From NCBI GenBank assembly GCA_014904985.1, contig MU128909.1, positions 637,417 through 701,416 on the forward strand: DNA of 64,000 bases, written 5' to 3'. Made by a program: the position numbers and the translations under genes. Numbering within the stretch: the stretch's first letter is position 1; each line of letters opens with the position of its first letter. This document shows, piece after piece, positions 1-12,953 of the stretch. This DNA is from Hydnum rufescens UP504. Taxonomy: Eukaryota > Basidiomycota > Agaricomycetes > Cantharellales > Hydnaceae. Under the pieces are notes generated by a model. The model was not told the DNA's origin and ran no database searches. It was given only the letters and a program-made list of their open reading frames with translations.

Positions 1-1503
1 CTCGAAAAGAAATCGTGGGGACTCGGCCCCTATATGACAGGCATCGCACAAGGGAGTGCTCGTCATTAAGGGGGTGATGCTAGCCTCAGGATAATAATCG
101 AGAGTAGACTTGAAATCCGACTTCCAGATGGATGACGCTACAAGTGAATCTCTCAATCCGGATAGCTTCCGCCGTACCATGTTCAGTGGAACAGAAAAAT
201 AGGAATCTAACAGATTACTACACATTTTAGCTTAGAGATAATATTCCGTGGAGATAGTTTGCGCACCTTTTTGGCTGATGCGGGAGAATTTTGAGCGACT
301 CTTTGCTACTGCCATGTGCACGTACATTTGACATATCACTGAAAGAATATGTTAAAGGAATGGCAATGCAGATTCAGCTCATTCCGCCACACCTTTAAAA
401 TCATCCGAAATCGCTTGGTGGCTATCCATGCTGAACTCGGGAGGAAGGATAACAGCTCCCAAACCATCATCTTCCACGATAAAGTTATCGTCGACAACCT
501 CTGACTCCGTACCAAGGGGTTCATCATCAAGTATATCATCATCTGACATATTTCCAGAGGGCACTGAGCTTTCGAACAGGCCATCGAACGGGAAATCATC
601 GCCTTCACTGTCATGAGAGACAGCACCGGAGCCACTTTCATCATGGCTCTTTTCTGCACTCTTTGTAGGACCATTCTTTCGCCCTATACATGTTTGAGAA
701 CGGCAATAAGGCGAGGAATGCTATGTGGAAAATCATACGCTTGAGTTGGTCCAGAGAACGCGAATACGCCGACCGTTTGGGGGCACGAAATCTGGATTCA
801 ATGATCCCTGAAAGAGAGGTATCATCTAACAGAATATTTGAGTTATACTCCAGTTCACTTACGATCAGCATCAAGCTCTGCAAGTAAATCACTGTCATCG
901 TCCGAATCTCCCGAACGTGGAGAAGCCAGCGCTGAGTCCGGTTTATTCGCCAGTACGCGCGGTCTCTTTGCTCGAGGTTTGCCATTAGAGTCAGAACTAA
1001 GAGTGAATTCTCGCTTCTTCCCTTTTGTTGAAGCAGGCTGGTGGGGTTTGTGGTCATCATCGGTCGCAGGCGGTGAAGACTCAGGTGAAGAAATACTGCC
1101 AACATCTGAATTGGAGGAAACTGCCACTCGGGGACGACGGTGACGGCGACGACGATCCGCGGATCCATTGATTTCTTGAACCCATTGTCAAATGTGGCAT
1201 CAGTTGTCTATACGCATGGAGTGACGCACCAGCAGTATGCGACAAACGACTGTCTGAATCACTTTCCGAGGAGGAAGAAATAACTACTTTTCGAGTGGGT
1301 CTGTTTTTCTCAAATTTGACTACGCCTATGCCATCGCTATCGTCTGATGAGATACGCTCAGAATTGCTAGCTCGTCGCCGAGGACGAGCTAATTGGTTAG
1401 ACTTGGGTTTTGATGTAATATTTCGCGAAGGGCTAGATGAGAACTGATCGAGAGTTGTCTGTATCTTGAAGTCTTTGATGACCTTGCTGGGTTTCTTAGG
1501 CAT
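1..1503 (-). CDS. DUF4211 domain protein (C-terminus cut by window edge)
   Basis: Seen: starting at ATG 1503, the protein opens MPKKPSKVIKDF and runs through an acidic, Ser/Asp-rich disordered region with basic nuclear-localisation-like patches (RRRRHRRPR, KPRAKRPR). It ends in a conserved block beginning FIVEDDGLGAVILPPEFSM. Splicing 'GATTTTAAAG|gtgtgg' (near 390) to 'ttcag|TGATATG' gives FKVICQMYVHMAV. A further intron joins to YFSVPLNMVRRKLSGLRDSL and then a CDAC motif. That order (acidic FIVEDD, FKVICQ, SSIWKSDF, CDAC) is the fungal DUF4211 domain. Role: probably nuclear or chromatin-associated, inferred only from composition and the family; no enzymatic motif is seen. The gene runs off position 1. 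It is divergent to the UNC79-like gene, with coding starts only about 50 bases apart. The first intron (about 1160-1250) is not resolved. Confidence 0.75.
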
Positions 1504-1552
1504 GGCAGTCCTCCGGATGCAAACCGGACAGCCACAGAGTGTACAGATCTGA

Positions 1553-4500
1553 CTGACTCCTGAAATCGAATGGACGCTCGGGGTCCTCCTCCGTTGGCAC
1601 CATTCCCTGGGTCCGTGTGGATGGCATAGAAGGCGGAAGACAATCGAGCCATTTGAAGACACTTCATCCAGTAAATCCAGCCTTGAAATACAGAAAGTTT
1701 TGCAACTTATCCTCTCTAGACTCCGGGAACGTGCACGTCCTCCCACGGTATTTAGCCAGCTTGTACCGGATACGAACAAAAAATCGTCTATAAAGGTGGA
1801 TGTTGTAGTGGATTCGATACGAGGCGCAATACGCAAGACGGCTTCCCCGAATCAAGGGGTAGTGGAAGTAGATGATGACGAGGGATCACCTGGCTTTTCA
1901 ACCACTCCAACGCTCGATTTGATGATACAACTTCGAGATTGCCTGATACTGTCTCATAGACAAGGTTGGGATGCCCTTCCTCCTAGGTATGTATGACTGC
2001 CTGCCGGTTTTGCTCTATGCCCTTAACCATTTCTAATAGCACGTCGTTGCATGCTATGGGATTCCCATCCCCGAGGTCACCAGGGCCCCTATCATCACCG
2101 TTTAAGCGAAGACGAAGTGCCTCAGCCGTCTCTCAGCAAGGCTCCGTCGATCATGGGATCGAGACAAGCGATATGATGCAGTCTTGCGTGTCTGTTCTTG
2201 CGGATGTCATATCCGAGGACTGTAGATACACAATTATTCGCCCACGGCTACTCGCTCCACGTAACGCTTTGCAGGCGATTTGTTTAGATGTGGCTTTGGC
2301 CATCGTGGAGGCACATCCACGGCCCCAGACACTCGCAGCTGTTGCATTTGCTGTCACTCCCGCATTCCACACGTTCGACCCTAGTCTACATCCTCGACTC
2401 CTTGCATTTTTTGAGAACGGAATATTGCGGAGGATGCTTCAAGAACTCCAGCGAGCTCAAGGCGCTTCTGACATATTGTCTCCGGCCTACGAAGGTGAAC
2501 TACGGGTGATGTTGGGAAGATTCTCGTACTGAGGCTTGGTTCATAGACCATACGCCAGCAGATATGAACACACAATACGTCTCCCCGTCGTTGCAATCCA
2601 AGTAGATCGAGTCCCAGACGAACCTCTTTCCCCTCCTCCATTATCTCCCCAATCACCTTCACCCTGGGTCCGGTGGTCATCACCCGTGGCCTCCCTAAAC
2701 ATCGTCAGCTCGACTGCTCCATTTCAATCGATCGAAACTTACCGTTTGGCGTCTGCGATTCCGCCTTTGTTAGCCTCCGTTCTGGACACCATAGACATAT
2801 CTACAATGAGCGAACACATAGCTTATCGAGCTGGTCGCATATTTGGACTCATAGTTGATACCAAGGTGGATGCATATCTTGATTTACTGCAAGTAGTTGC
2901 ATATCACTCGAGTGCCTCCCGGCGTGGTGCTCTCAGCATACTCTCTACATTCTGGCCCGAGGCTACAGGTCATGTAACGGCGAGCGATCCACTACCCATC
3001 GCTATGCATAACCCCAACACGAGTACCGATCTGTTCGAGCATCAGTTTGTCCCATGGAGATTTCCAGCCTCGGTAAAAAAGTCCACTAGCGTCTCCATGG
3101 GCGTCACAGATCATTCATATCCTGTTTCGTGCCATTCATGCGGCGACTATATTTACGGCTTCGGTCTTCAATGTATCCTGTGTCCTTGTGCCGTTCATTT
3201 CACTTGCTACGATCCACCCGATGGCAGCTTTCTCTCCCAGTACCCATTGGCTTCAGATCCAGGCACACACAGAGTCACCGTCACGCGGTTCTCTCGTATT
3301 CAATCTTTGTCAAGAGGGAAAGGCCACACACCTTCATCCTATCAAAGTTCGCATGAGTTCCATATGGTCAGGTGCTGCGACCTTCTTTGTCTGTTCTAGC
3401 TGAACTTGACGAATAAATAGATCAACCTCTTCACGTTGACCACCTGCCTGGTATGTCGAATGCCCTTATGGGGATGCAGTGCCCAGGGGGTCCAGTGTCT
3501 CCAATGCCGAAAATTTGGTACGTCGATGTAGGTTCGTCTACGACTATTATGTTGATTATAGTGATCATTTAGCGCACACATCATGCTTGCGAGAAGGCAT
3601 TCCGCATTGCACAAGCTTACCGTTTGACTCGAGTTCGATTGCTATTGATTGGTCTGCCTTGCGGCATTCATTCGTACACCACTATCGAGAATTGCTCATG
3701 ACGGAAGAGCAAATATTGCAACGTTCCCACGAGGACATCTCGATATACTATGACGTCTTGTGGATCCAGCTGCAGCTTCTAATGAACGGTGTTGCCTCGG
3801 GGTCCATTATAGTAAACCAAACGAATCGTACCGCGGGATCGGCCGAAGAAAATCGTATTGATGAGTTCGAACTCCAGTATTGCGTTCGAATTTATCATGC
3901 ATATCTGTCGTCCGGAAGAAACCCAAAATCCAATGCTATGGAAGGATATCAACACTCGACTAAGACCCCACTCGATGCTTCTATATTATATGATTGGCCC
4001 CTCCTCATGTACTTGGCGGCCACGGCTAAATCTTCGTCTTCTCCCCATGAAGCCGGACATTTTCTTACTGTTCACGAGGATACTGGACCACTCGAAACAT
4101 CAAACCATTCCGCTGAAATCGTCTCACTGGCACATATTCGTGATGCTCTTGGCATCGAATTCAATGTGACTGCGGATGCGGCGGCTCGATATCTTATGAT
4201 GCACCTTCATGTCGTTGGCCTGCTTCGACGTGTGGACCACAAGGAAGTACTCTTTGGGCCCGACGATCAATCTCCAAACCGGGTATACTGCACTTTCCCT
4301 CTTCCGTTACTCCTTGATACGTCTGTGCATGTTGAAACTTTAGTGGCGGCCATCGAAGCCTCTCTCGAGGATATTCATCTTTCAGTGAATGAAATGGCAT
4401 TCCTTCTTTTGACCAAGAAGTGCTGGCCAAATATCTGGGTGTCTGATTATGGCCTAGGAAGGTTGGCTCAAGCAATCTTGTCTTGGGTCTTCACAGAGGC

Positions 4501-7500
4501 TAGTCGGAGATTTACTGAGGTTCTAATCTGTGGGTATTGATCCAGAAGTTGATAGATAGGATGATCGCCTGATTACGGTAGCCAGAGATTATATCTCTAC
4601 TGGTCACCCCCTGCCGGGTATGATCCCTGCAAGCCGCACCAAACCCTGGCCTCTCGCCACGAAGCGACCGTCCGGGACCTGCTGAATCTTCAAGGAGCGG
4701 AGGCGACTATGTCGCTTGTCGCCGACTCCTTCGCAATCGATTCGTAATTCCATGGATGCGCGCCCTTCATAATTTGGGCGAAGAGGCATACGCGGCCACT
4801 CTGTTTCATCATTGCAGGACCCGGGCACTTGAAAAAACACCTGGAGTCTTCGGCGATGTATTTGGCTCTGAGTGTGCCTCTGCCACACAGGTGGGTCCCC
4901 CTCCCCCCCTTGATACCGATCTATATTCCTGATATCATCCGGAAGCAGCCCTTCTCGTTCGAGTTGGGCGACGAAATACTAAGATTAATCCTGCGGCTTT
5001 GTCAATCATCCATAATCTTCTCATGCTTCGATTCAGTATTCATCGCATGGCTAGACGGTTCCTCTAGCAATGAAATTAACAAGGTGAGTGCTCTCTTACT
5101 TTTTGGTATGAATACTCTAAGTGTTCTTCTCCGCCTGGCTTTGTAGGTTGTGGCATACCCATCGCTTCCTCGTCTGTTCAACATGGAAGCAGAAACGTCT
5201 CGTTACAGCTTGAAACCTGATCGGCCAGACTTCATCAACTCTGATGTCCCTGATAGCTGGGATGTGGATCCTTGGCGTGTCATAACTGACGCCGCTTCAG
5301 CAGGGGATTCCGGCCTTCGGAGGGCACTCAAATGGCTCGAAATTCTTGCCCGATCCGGTGTCGGTATTCCTATCTCGACCTATATGCAAATGGCGGCATT
5401 CATCCGTGATTTCGATGCCCCCTTTGACACTTACGAAAGTTTGATGGAGTGTATCACTGCGACATGTTGGTTGAAGTCGTTTGGCGCCCAAGATCTCCTT
5501 GAGTTGATCGCTACCATTCATGAACGCTTGGCTGTGTGGATTCAGCACACTATTACAGCTGGGGAGAGTGTGACAAGCATGTTCGTGAACATTTTTCTTG
5601 TGATTTTGACCAGTGCTAATGATCCGTTTATAGTTGTCGTTTCATAAGGTTGAGTATGGCATCCTGCCTCCTGTTGTATGGGTTTGGGCGTGAGACCGTG
5701 GTCTCCTTAGAACTCATTGCAGCCACAGAGGCAAAATATCTTCCTGCTAGGTGCGGGTTTTCACGCACAAAACGTTCAATTTGTCTGATTTTTCTGTGCA
5801 GGCGTAAGACGGCAGGTCTTGGCACCATCGAGCCGGCTACGTTGATGCTCAATGTCGACCTGGTCAATATGCTAGCGCAATATGTCTCCTTTGTCCCCGA
5901 CGAGCTCACAACATTGATTGCAATTTTCCTAAATGCCCTCGTCTCAGAAGCTTCGCCGCTCGGTTCCCAGGGGGTAGACAACTTCATTACTATCAATGCA
6001 CATGCCTTGAATGCCTGGTGAGACTACTTGAGTTCATGTCTCTTAGCTTGGGTTTAAGCAATGGTGGATATTAGTGCCTGGCAGTTTTACGGCATCAGGC
6101 TGCAGCGAATCGCGGCTACTCGGGCCGCATTACTCCTGAGGCTACTTGTGGTGGATACTAGACCTTTGGAGACGATCATCGCTGAAGCCCGAAAGGATGG
6201 CAGTCCTCACGAGATCAGGTCTGGCGTCTCTTGGATCACCATTAAGGTTTGATGCTAAGTTATTCCGTAGACACGCCGCGGTTGGTCGATTATTCTCAAT
6301 CATTCTAGATATCAACTCCCCACATTTCCAGATGGAAGACAGGCAATGGCGTTCTTGTGTCGTCCCTATCGTTTGTCAGTTTTTTAGCACCATGTGGAAC
6401 GAATCATCTGTACGTCCTCTCCTACCTTCTGCTAGTTACCAGAGCTGAAACTGGTGCGATTGCAGGAAGACATTCGACTAGTGGCTGATGTAGGTTCGTC
6501 TGTCAAAGAACCATTGTATTGCTATCGCTGCGTAGCTGAAGTTTGTCCCTCTAGCTTCTCAGACTCTACTCCCACCTCATCTTGAAGCCATATCACGATG
6601 CTGGGATGAATATCTCCTCAAATCCTCCTTCGTCGAACGAGTTCAATTAGTGTCATTTCTTCTCCAACTCCATCCATATTTCCCGGCATGGAAGCTTCTC
6701 TCTTGGGAATGCATCGTTGACTCTATGCTAGAGAATGATTTTGTCAGTGCTCATGGAGGAGGCGATGTTGACATTTTGACACACATGGTGAACTCTTCAA
6801 TCCATTATGGCTCTCTTGTCTTGCATTGATCTTTGAGGAGTTCAGCTGTCTCCTGATGTGATTGACGCCCCCGCAATTCAAGATGATGAAGTTGGGCTTC
6901 TTCGGGTACTGTGCACCTCTCTTCTGCTATAGTTTCTCACTAATTGTTGCATTTATAGGTATTACTGATCTCACTTAGTCTTCAGTTGATTGCCGGTGGA
7001 ATCGCCGTTGGTATGCTTATCGAAATAATGAAGAATCAGGCCAATCTGATACTCTCACATGCCCCAGACCTCTACACTGCTGTGAATATCAAACACCATT
7101 TGGTAAGCCTTATGGTCCCACATACTCACCATCGTTTGGTGGGATTATCTGAGCAACCAATTTTATGATTCGATTCCAGGTGAAAGTCCTTTCATTCTCC
7201 GGCTGTAAACTCGTTCAGACTTCGAACGGAACTGTGCACGTCAGCTTTGACACCATACAGGCAATCCCAAGCATTTCACTACCTTGTGTGAATGGTCTCT
7301 TGCGCGTCATGGATGGCCCTGTCATCTTGGACCTCTTACCTTCGGCGATGGGCGTCGTTTTACCCTCAGAAACATCGTCAAGCACGCGGGTTGGCGGGGT
7401 CTTCGCTGACATCGTTCTGGTGGTTATCAATACCCTGGATATATCCAAGATGCCTTATGTGATGACGCGTACATGGCTTGAGATCTTGATTGTTTTCATT

Positions 7501-9926
7501 CTCAAGGTATGTGCCTTGGTCTCGCCCCGATGGTCTTTCCTTGATGACATTGGCTGCAGTATGATATCGAGAGCATTGCGCTTCGTCATCTCGCGGCCCC
7601 CCTTGTTGAAGCCGTTAAGCGATTGACTGATTTTGTCCAGCTCGATCTCAGCTTCGACTTGCGACAGCTCGCTCTGTCAGCTTCTCATGCGCTTCTGAAG
7701 ACAAGACCCAATTTGAGCGCCAAGATATTAAGGTAAGATTAGCCTCCAAGCTCTAGTGCTCACGACTCAGTATGTGCTCCCAGCCGACAGATCTTCGCAA
7801 TAGCTTCCCTGATCTCGGATCTTGAGTATAAACCAGAGCATGCCCTAGTGGCGCAAGGAAAGGCTTTCCTCCAGGCAGCATTTCTACGGTGTGTTATAGC
7901 CCCTTTAGGACTCGAGGGCCATGGTCTTGTGTGCTAACAGGACAATAGCTTCGCATCGCATGGACTATTTAAATCATTATTTAAAGTCGGCCCATCTATT
8001 TCGAACTTGCATGAGCCTTCCACTGACCTCTGCTATAGCGAGATCCTCTCCCGGACGGCTTCTTCGAGGTCCTGCGCATCCTGATGAAGGAGAATGTCAG
8101 AAATGCGCAATCGGATGGACATCCCCATGGTACCTTGCAAGACCTAGTTGTTCGCACTACACTTATCAAGATGTTCGACGTGCGCGAGGGCGAGGATGAC
8201 CAGTCCCTCTTGGCCACTTTCGGGGCGATTTCACGCAATCTTAATATTTTCGTGGAGAGAATACATCATGCTAATTATTCTACCCATCTGATTGAAGGTA
8301 ATTGACGCAATAGATCTAACATTTCGGCGCTGCCTTTCTCAATGCTTGATTTAGATGTGTCTCTCGCATTGACCAACATCGCCAGGCGGACAGCAGAGTG
8401 GCCTGCGGATGCCTTCGATCCTAATCCATTCCTCATGATGGCCTCAACAATTGTTCAACACAACAAGGCACGGAGTAGGGTAAGATAGTCTATGAGTATC
8501 CCGATGACCTTTCGCTCATCCCACTACTCTCATTAGGATATACTTTTACACATAGAGACCCTTCTGCGAGCATCGTTAGCTCGCTTCAACGTCCACTCTG
8601 TGACCTTGGACAAACTATTGCGTGTCACCAGCACACTGTATCGGCGAGCAAGCACTATAAAATTTGACTTCCCCCCGAATCACATTGCTCTTGCTGTACT
8701 CGAGGTTCTCGGCGAAGAATATCGGGGAAAGGCTAAGTCTACACCGTCTACATTTGCTGCAATGGCCCAAGTATTTCCCCTGAACTTGGTAGAGGTAGAC
8801 TGCATCTCACAGAAGAACTTCCCACAGATAATCACCAACTCATTCACGTTAGAGCTCCCCGTGTTCTCTCCGGATCTTTTGCTTAGCACGGCCGCGCATG
8901 CTCTATTCTTTTTGGAATCTCCCCCATTTGCCGCCCGCTACACCGACACTTACTTCGAGGTTTCCGTGCATGCTGCACATCTTGTTCTTCTGGCATCATC
9001 GCGTGATCGCGATATCATTAACAAGACCATTGGTGCTGTGAGTCTTAATAGCCTAAAGCATCAATTGACTCTCAGTGAGATACGTTAGGCTTCCGGTCGC
9101 TCAAATGTACCGCTGAGGATCTGGAATGCTCTGGCATTGGCCAGCCTGGAAACGCCTCGGTTCGCACCGATGCTGCTTGCGTACGTTCCATCCTTCAGTG
9201 TGTCGTACACCAACGCATTACACGTGCTGGAGGGACAAGATACTATCCCCGATACAAGTTCTGCCGCCACTGCTGCCGCTGCCTCCCTGAGCAACGCCTA
9301 TGCTGCTATCAAGCTTTGGATGTTGCTCGCAGAACAATGCGCAATTCTGAAGTCGCACAAGAAGCCCACAGCCAATGATGGGATCCAGGAAAATGATGAA
9401 ATTCATCAGGTATGGAACGAGGTTTGGCCTGCCTTCGAAAACGTGATCATGGCATCGATCATGTCCCCTGATAATGTGAGTGAATCGACGCCATAAATGT
9501 ACCTCGTCCTCATACCTATCACATAGCCTATTGGAACCATTGTTTGGGGGTCATATGTTGATTTGGTTATGTTCCTTCTCACGTCGGGATCCATCGTTTC
9601 CCTGGAGACCTCGATTGCTCACATGGCATTGCTGGAGAGACTTTGTGGCGCAGTCAATTCCGACTCCAGTGTACAGAAGGTATGCGGATCTGCTTACTTT
9701 TGAAGGTATCTAGTTCAAGGCGTGATATTTAGTTCACGCGCGCTCTTCACGCGCTGCAGCATGCACCCCCCGAGTCCCGTATGCACGACTATTAGAGAAA
9801 GCAAAGGGCGACTTCAAGGCGTCAGAGAAGCTGGCGAATGCATTCAACATCAGTACACAGAAAGATATCGGTTCTGAGCGAAAACGAGAAGCCACAGATC
9901 GACGGAGGGAGAATCGGACGGTGTAG
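1553..9926 (+). CDS. UNC79-like large HEAT/ARM-type protein (cation-leak channel complex subunit homologue)
   Basis: A long, intron-rich gene coding for roughly 2,300 residues. Coding frame is open from 1553, but no in-frame ATG precedes about 1921, so the first exon is unresolved. The match to animal UNC79 rests on recalled family motifs. Around 2880-3060, AYLDLLQVVAYHSSASRRGA, then STFWPE and FVPWRF, line up with the UNC79 segment DLLYVIAYGPS...FHYWP...AWNP. Around 5320-5400, RALKWLEILARSGVGIPIS resembles the UNC79 'LLWLHVLSELDIMVPL' stretch. Two Cys/His clusters follow in order: CHSCGDYIYGFGLQC...C...HFTC (about 3127-3210), and CLVCRMPLWGC...CLQC joined across an intron to HTSC (about 3449-3590), C1-like zinc sites. 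The rest is helical, HEAT-like sequence. The C-terminus is LEKAKGDFKASEKLANAF...RENRTV, stop 9924-9926. In animals UNC79 scaffolds the NALCN channel with UNC80; a fungal role with a Cch1-type channel is inference. The frame around 4620-4720 is unclear. Confidence 0.55.
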
Positions 9927-10235
9927 CCAGACTGTCATTGTTAGTGTATCTGTAATTCGATGCTATTCTATATCCTATACATTCTTTGTGGGCATCTATA
10001 TCTCAACTAGATCGATATTGTAGGCAACAAAACTATGTCCCCTATGTGACGGCAACCATAAATGGGAAGGTGCCATAAACTTATGAATACTATACGATGG
10101 GACGAGTGAACGAGTGATCGGGTTAAATCGGCTTGGCATAATCCTTCCGATTGTGGATTGTTCGTACAAGCGAATCTGGAACATGTGCCTCCCAAGTGCA
10201 TAAAAATTCTTCGCAATCACGACGCGTTGGCACCT
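9927..10235. other. Convergent intergenic spacer
   Basis: Short spacer between the 3' ends of the UNC79-like gene (plus) and the PrpF gene (minus). It is AT-rich around 9950-10020 and probably holds both 3' ends. No coding signal is seen. Confidence 0.6.
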
Positions 10236-11912
10236 TCAGTTACCCGCATCGCGAACGAGAACCTCCCCTTGGAACAATCGGCGCGCCGTCCGAACGTATG
10301 CGATCGAGGCAGGTATCCCATCTCTACTCAAAGTAGTAGTAGCATGCGAAACTCCAGCGGGATGGCCCACAGTGATGGTGCGAGCATTGCCACTGCCCGC
10401 AACAACGGGGTTCTAAGTACCGGCCAAGCCCAAGGTTCTTCTGGACTGAGAGGCCACGATTGAGCCCTGAAGAGCCCCAGCCACCGCCAAGGCAGAGAGC
10501 ATTGTGGCGGGCACGGTTCGATGAAAATTTCCGACGCTAACGGCTCGTATTCTAGATCGCGCGTGGAGTGGGGGACTGTTGATACCCGGGCTAGCATTTG
10601 ATAAGAAGAATGCAAATAGACACAGACTTACGCACAATCCATATCTTCAGACCGGATAGCCTGTCCTGCTGCGCTAGTATAAGGGGTTGGCGGGCCGACG
10701 ACACATATCTTTGGGGAAGTTGGGTGAAGGCCGATGCAAGAGACGGGTGAAGAGTACTCGCGGCGCGGCGGAGAGATTCTATTCGAGTCCCCAAATGGAC
10801 GTCCGCGTCGAGCTCAGCAGGACTTAGAAGGAATGACTGGGGCGACGGAAACACCGCCGTGGAAGGAATAAAGATACTCGGAAGTCCAGCATCGACAATT
10901 GTGCACGGGATCTTGAGAAACGGTCAGGTTTAATATATAAACATGCGCGTCCTATCAGATCAATACCTGATCTCCATCTAAGATGATCTGGTCCAGGACT
11001 CGCCCTGTGGGTAGTATATCGCCGTGGAGAGGATTCTCAATGTCGACAGCAGAGGACGTTCCAGGTACTCCCGAAATAGACGCATTCCCATCACTGGTGA
11101 CGAACCATGGAGAGGACCCTGAACTCATGGAGCCCAAGAATTTGCGGACCTGAACGCGCGCGCGGACGATCTTTCCGCTATCGACAGCAAGAATACGAAT
11201 AGTAAGAGGAAATTCCTCTAACCCAGGATTTCTATAAATGATCTCCAAGACGCGCTCGTTTACTAAGCCCTCCTCGACAGCATACTGCATACGTTCGGGT
11301 CAAAATCATCATAAAATATATTTTCGTGGACAAACAGCGGGCACGGACGTACATGTGCGACTGCAGCAACTAAATTCCCGCAGGTACTTCCCCAATCTAC
11401 AACGCCGTCACGTACGCCGACCTGAGCGAACCGGTAAACCACGTCCCAGCCGGCATCCTCTCTAGAGGCGGCTTCGACGTCGTCCGCCCAGGCTATACCA
11501 TCCGGAAAGGAATGACAAGTGGGGTCATTAGTTGGGAGGTGTCCTTCCTCAGGCCTGCACGGAAGGGTTTCTCCCGGAGTCGAAACAATCGCCACTTTAG
11601 AAAGTGACGAGAGACCACCACCCATACCGTCAATTTGACGCCCATCAGGGTCCGGCGAACCTGCCACAACAAAGTGCTGGGTTAGAATACGAACACGAAA
11701 ATACAGACAGTCTCTTGGTCAGATGTTCACCCATCGCTGACAACAAAATCTGATCCAAGCGCCTCCTCGGCAAATGCATTGGGTCGGACGCTCGAAAGAA
11801 CAGCCCCTTGCTGACATATAACTGCCTATCTCGAGTATTTGAACACACGGAGATTGTGGAATAAATACCTGGTTCCTCCACGATAAAATACAGCCCTAAT
11901 CGCCCGCTGCAT
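10236..11912 (-). CDS. PrpF/DUF453-family protein (4-oxalomesaconate tautomerase/AcnD-accessory family), possible frame break
   Basis: Predicted exons (minus): 11912-11869, 11810-11731, 11660-11353, 11284-10967, 10911-10632 and a final part to 10236. They splice into MQRAIRAVFYRGGTSKGLFF, then RASD, SPDPDGRQIDGMGGGLSSL, WGSTCGNLVAAVAHYAVEEG, later VGNFHRTVPATM and the terminal GHPAGVSHATTTL block. These are the hallmark PrpF motifs: two related diaminopimelate-epimerase-like halves that isomerise small unsaturated tricarboxylates. The substrate here is unknown. Inside exon 5 the frame must shift by one base between ELDADVHLGTRIESL (upstream frame) and PKICVVGPPTPYTSAAGQAI (downstream frame), roughly 10,690-10,745. 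No intron with GT-AG borders restores it. Either the consensus has an indel or this copy is damaged. Stop at 10236-10238. Convergent with the UNC79-like gene, divergent to the RRM gene. Confidence 0.82.
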
Positions 11913-11983
11913 CGATAGTATGTAGCAATATTTACGGTGGCCGTGATTCGCAAGTTGCCGACTTCGCACAGAGTCGACCTGAA

Positions 11984-12713
11984 ATGGAGGAGGGCACAAA
12001 GAACAAGAAAACAATATTTATCGGTGGGCTGAATGAGGATATTGACCAGACTACACTAATATCAAGTATGTATTTGGGCGTTGTCCCATTTGTGGATTCT
12101 GAACCACGCATTTGGCTTTCTAGCATTCAGTACTTTTGGCGACATTATTGACGTGCAGATCCCAACTGCCGCTCCTAACAATCGGGAGGAGGGTACGTAT
12201 GAATTTGTGGGCTAGAGAAGTCGCCACACTCACAATGCAATGTTGACGATGTAGCGGTGCGGAGTCGAGGTTTCGCGTTTGTAACATATTCGACCCAAAT
12301 TGACGCCCAAGATGCCATCGACAACATGGATCTCAACGAATTCAAGTACGGCTTCATCTATACTCTTGTTCGTGTGTTAAGCTAAAGTCCGGTATACTGT
12401 CTATCCCCATAGTGGCCGTGTAATACGGGTGAATCTTGCTCGTCCCCAAAAAGGTGTTCTCGCAAATGGTGGATATGGGAGAGCGAGTGAGCAGTTTCCT
12501 TCTGGCATAGGGCTCCAAATGTTGAGCTTGTATCCTGAGAACTTACCCTTGCATCTATTCATAGTATGGGAATCCGAAGAATGGCTACAAGAACATGCGA
12601 GGCCAGTAGGGTCTGGCGGAGTTGGGTCACAAAATCCGGGAAACACAAAGCAAGAAGGGAGTGCCGTCCCTGACGAAGGGGAGGGAGCAGACGCGGAAGG
12701 CGCCATGGAATAA
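11984..12713 (+). CDS. Single-RRM RNA-binding protein related to the N-terminal half of cyclophilin E (CYP33-like)
   Basis: Five exons (11984-12065, 12124-12192, 12255-12345, 12413-12486, 12565-12713) join perfectly in phase into 154 residues. The RRM spans roughly residues 9-85: RNP2 is IFIGGL, RNP1 is RGFAFVTY, and it closes with NGRVIRVNLARPQKG. After the RRM comes WESEEWLQEHARPV, which resembles the WSDDDWL stretch that links RRM and cyclophilin in PPIE/CYP33. A short Gly/Glu-rich tail follows, and no cyclophilin domain is encoded. Role: RNA binding, probably spliceosome-associated, inferred from the family. The start codon is favoured because MEEGTKNKKTIFIGG places the RRM at the N-terminus as in relatives. 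It lies about 70 bases from the divergent PrpF start. Confidence 0.85.
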
Positions 12714-12953
12714 GCGCCTGTGTATCAAGTTCGAGCACGTGCGAGTGCTAAGGCCACATTATATCTATTCGTTACATTGGTATGATACAGCAATTTGACA
12801 CAAAATAAAGAGCCAGCTCCGTAATATTGGACCAGCCCTAGAAGGATGTCACCGGTGAGCTGGAAGAGTCTGGTGTTACTGAATATGAACATACGGGGAC
12901 AACATGGGTGCGATGCCGATGAAGGACCAATGAAAGCCGGGCGACTGAAAGCA

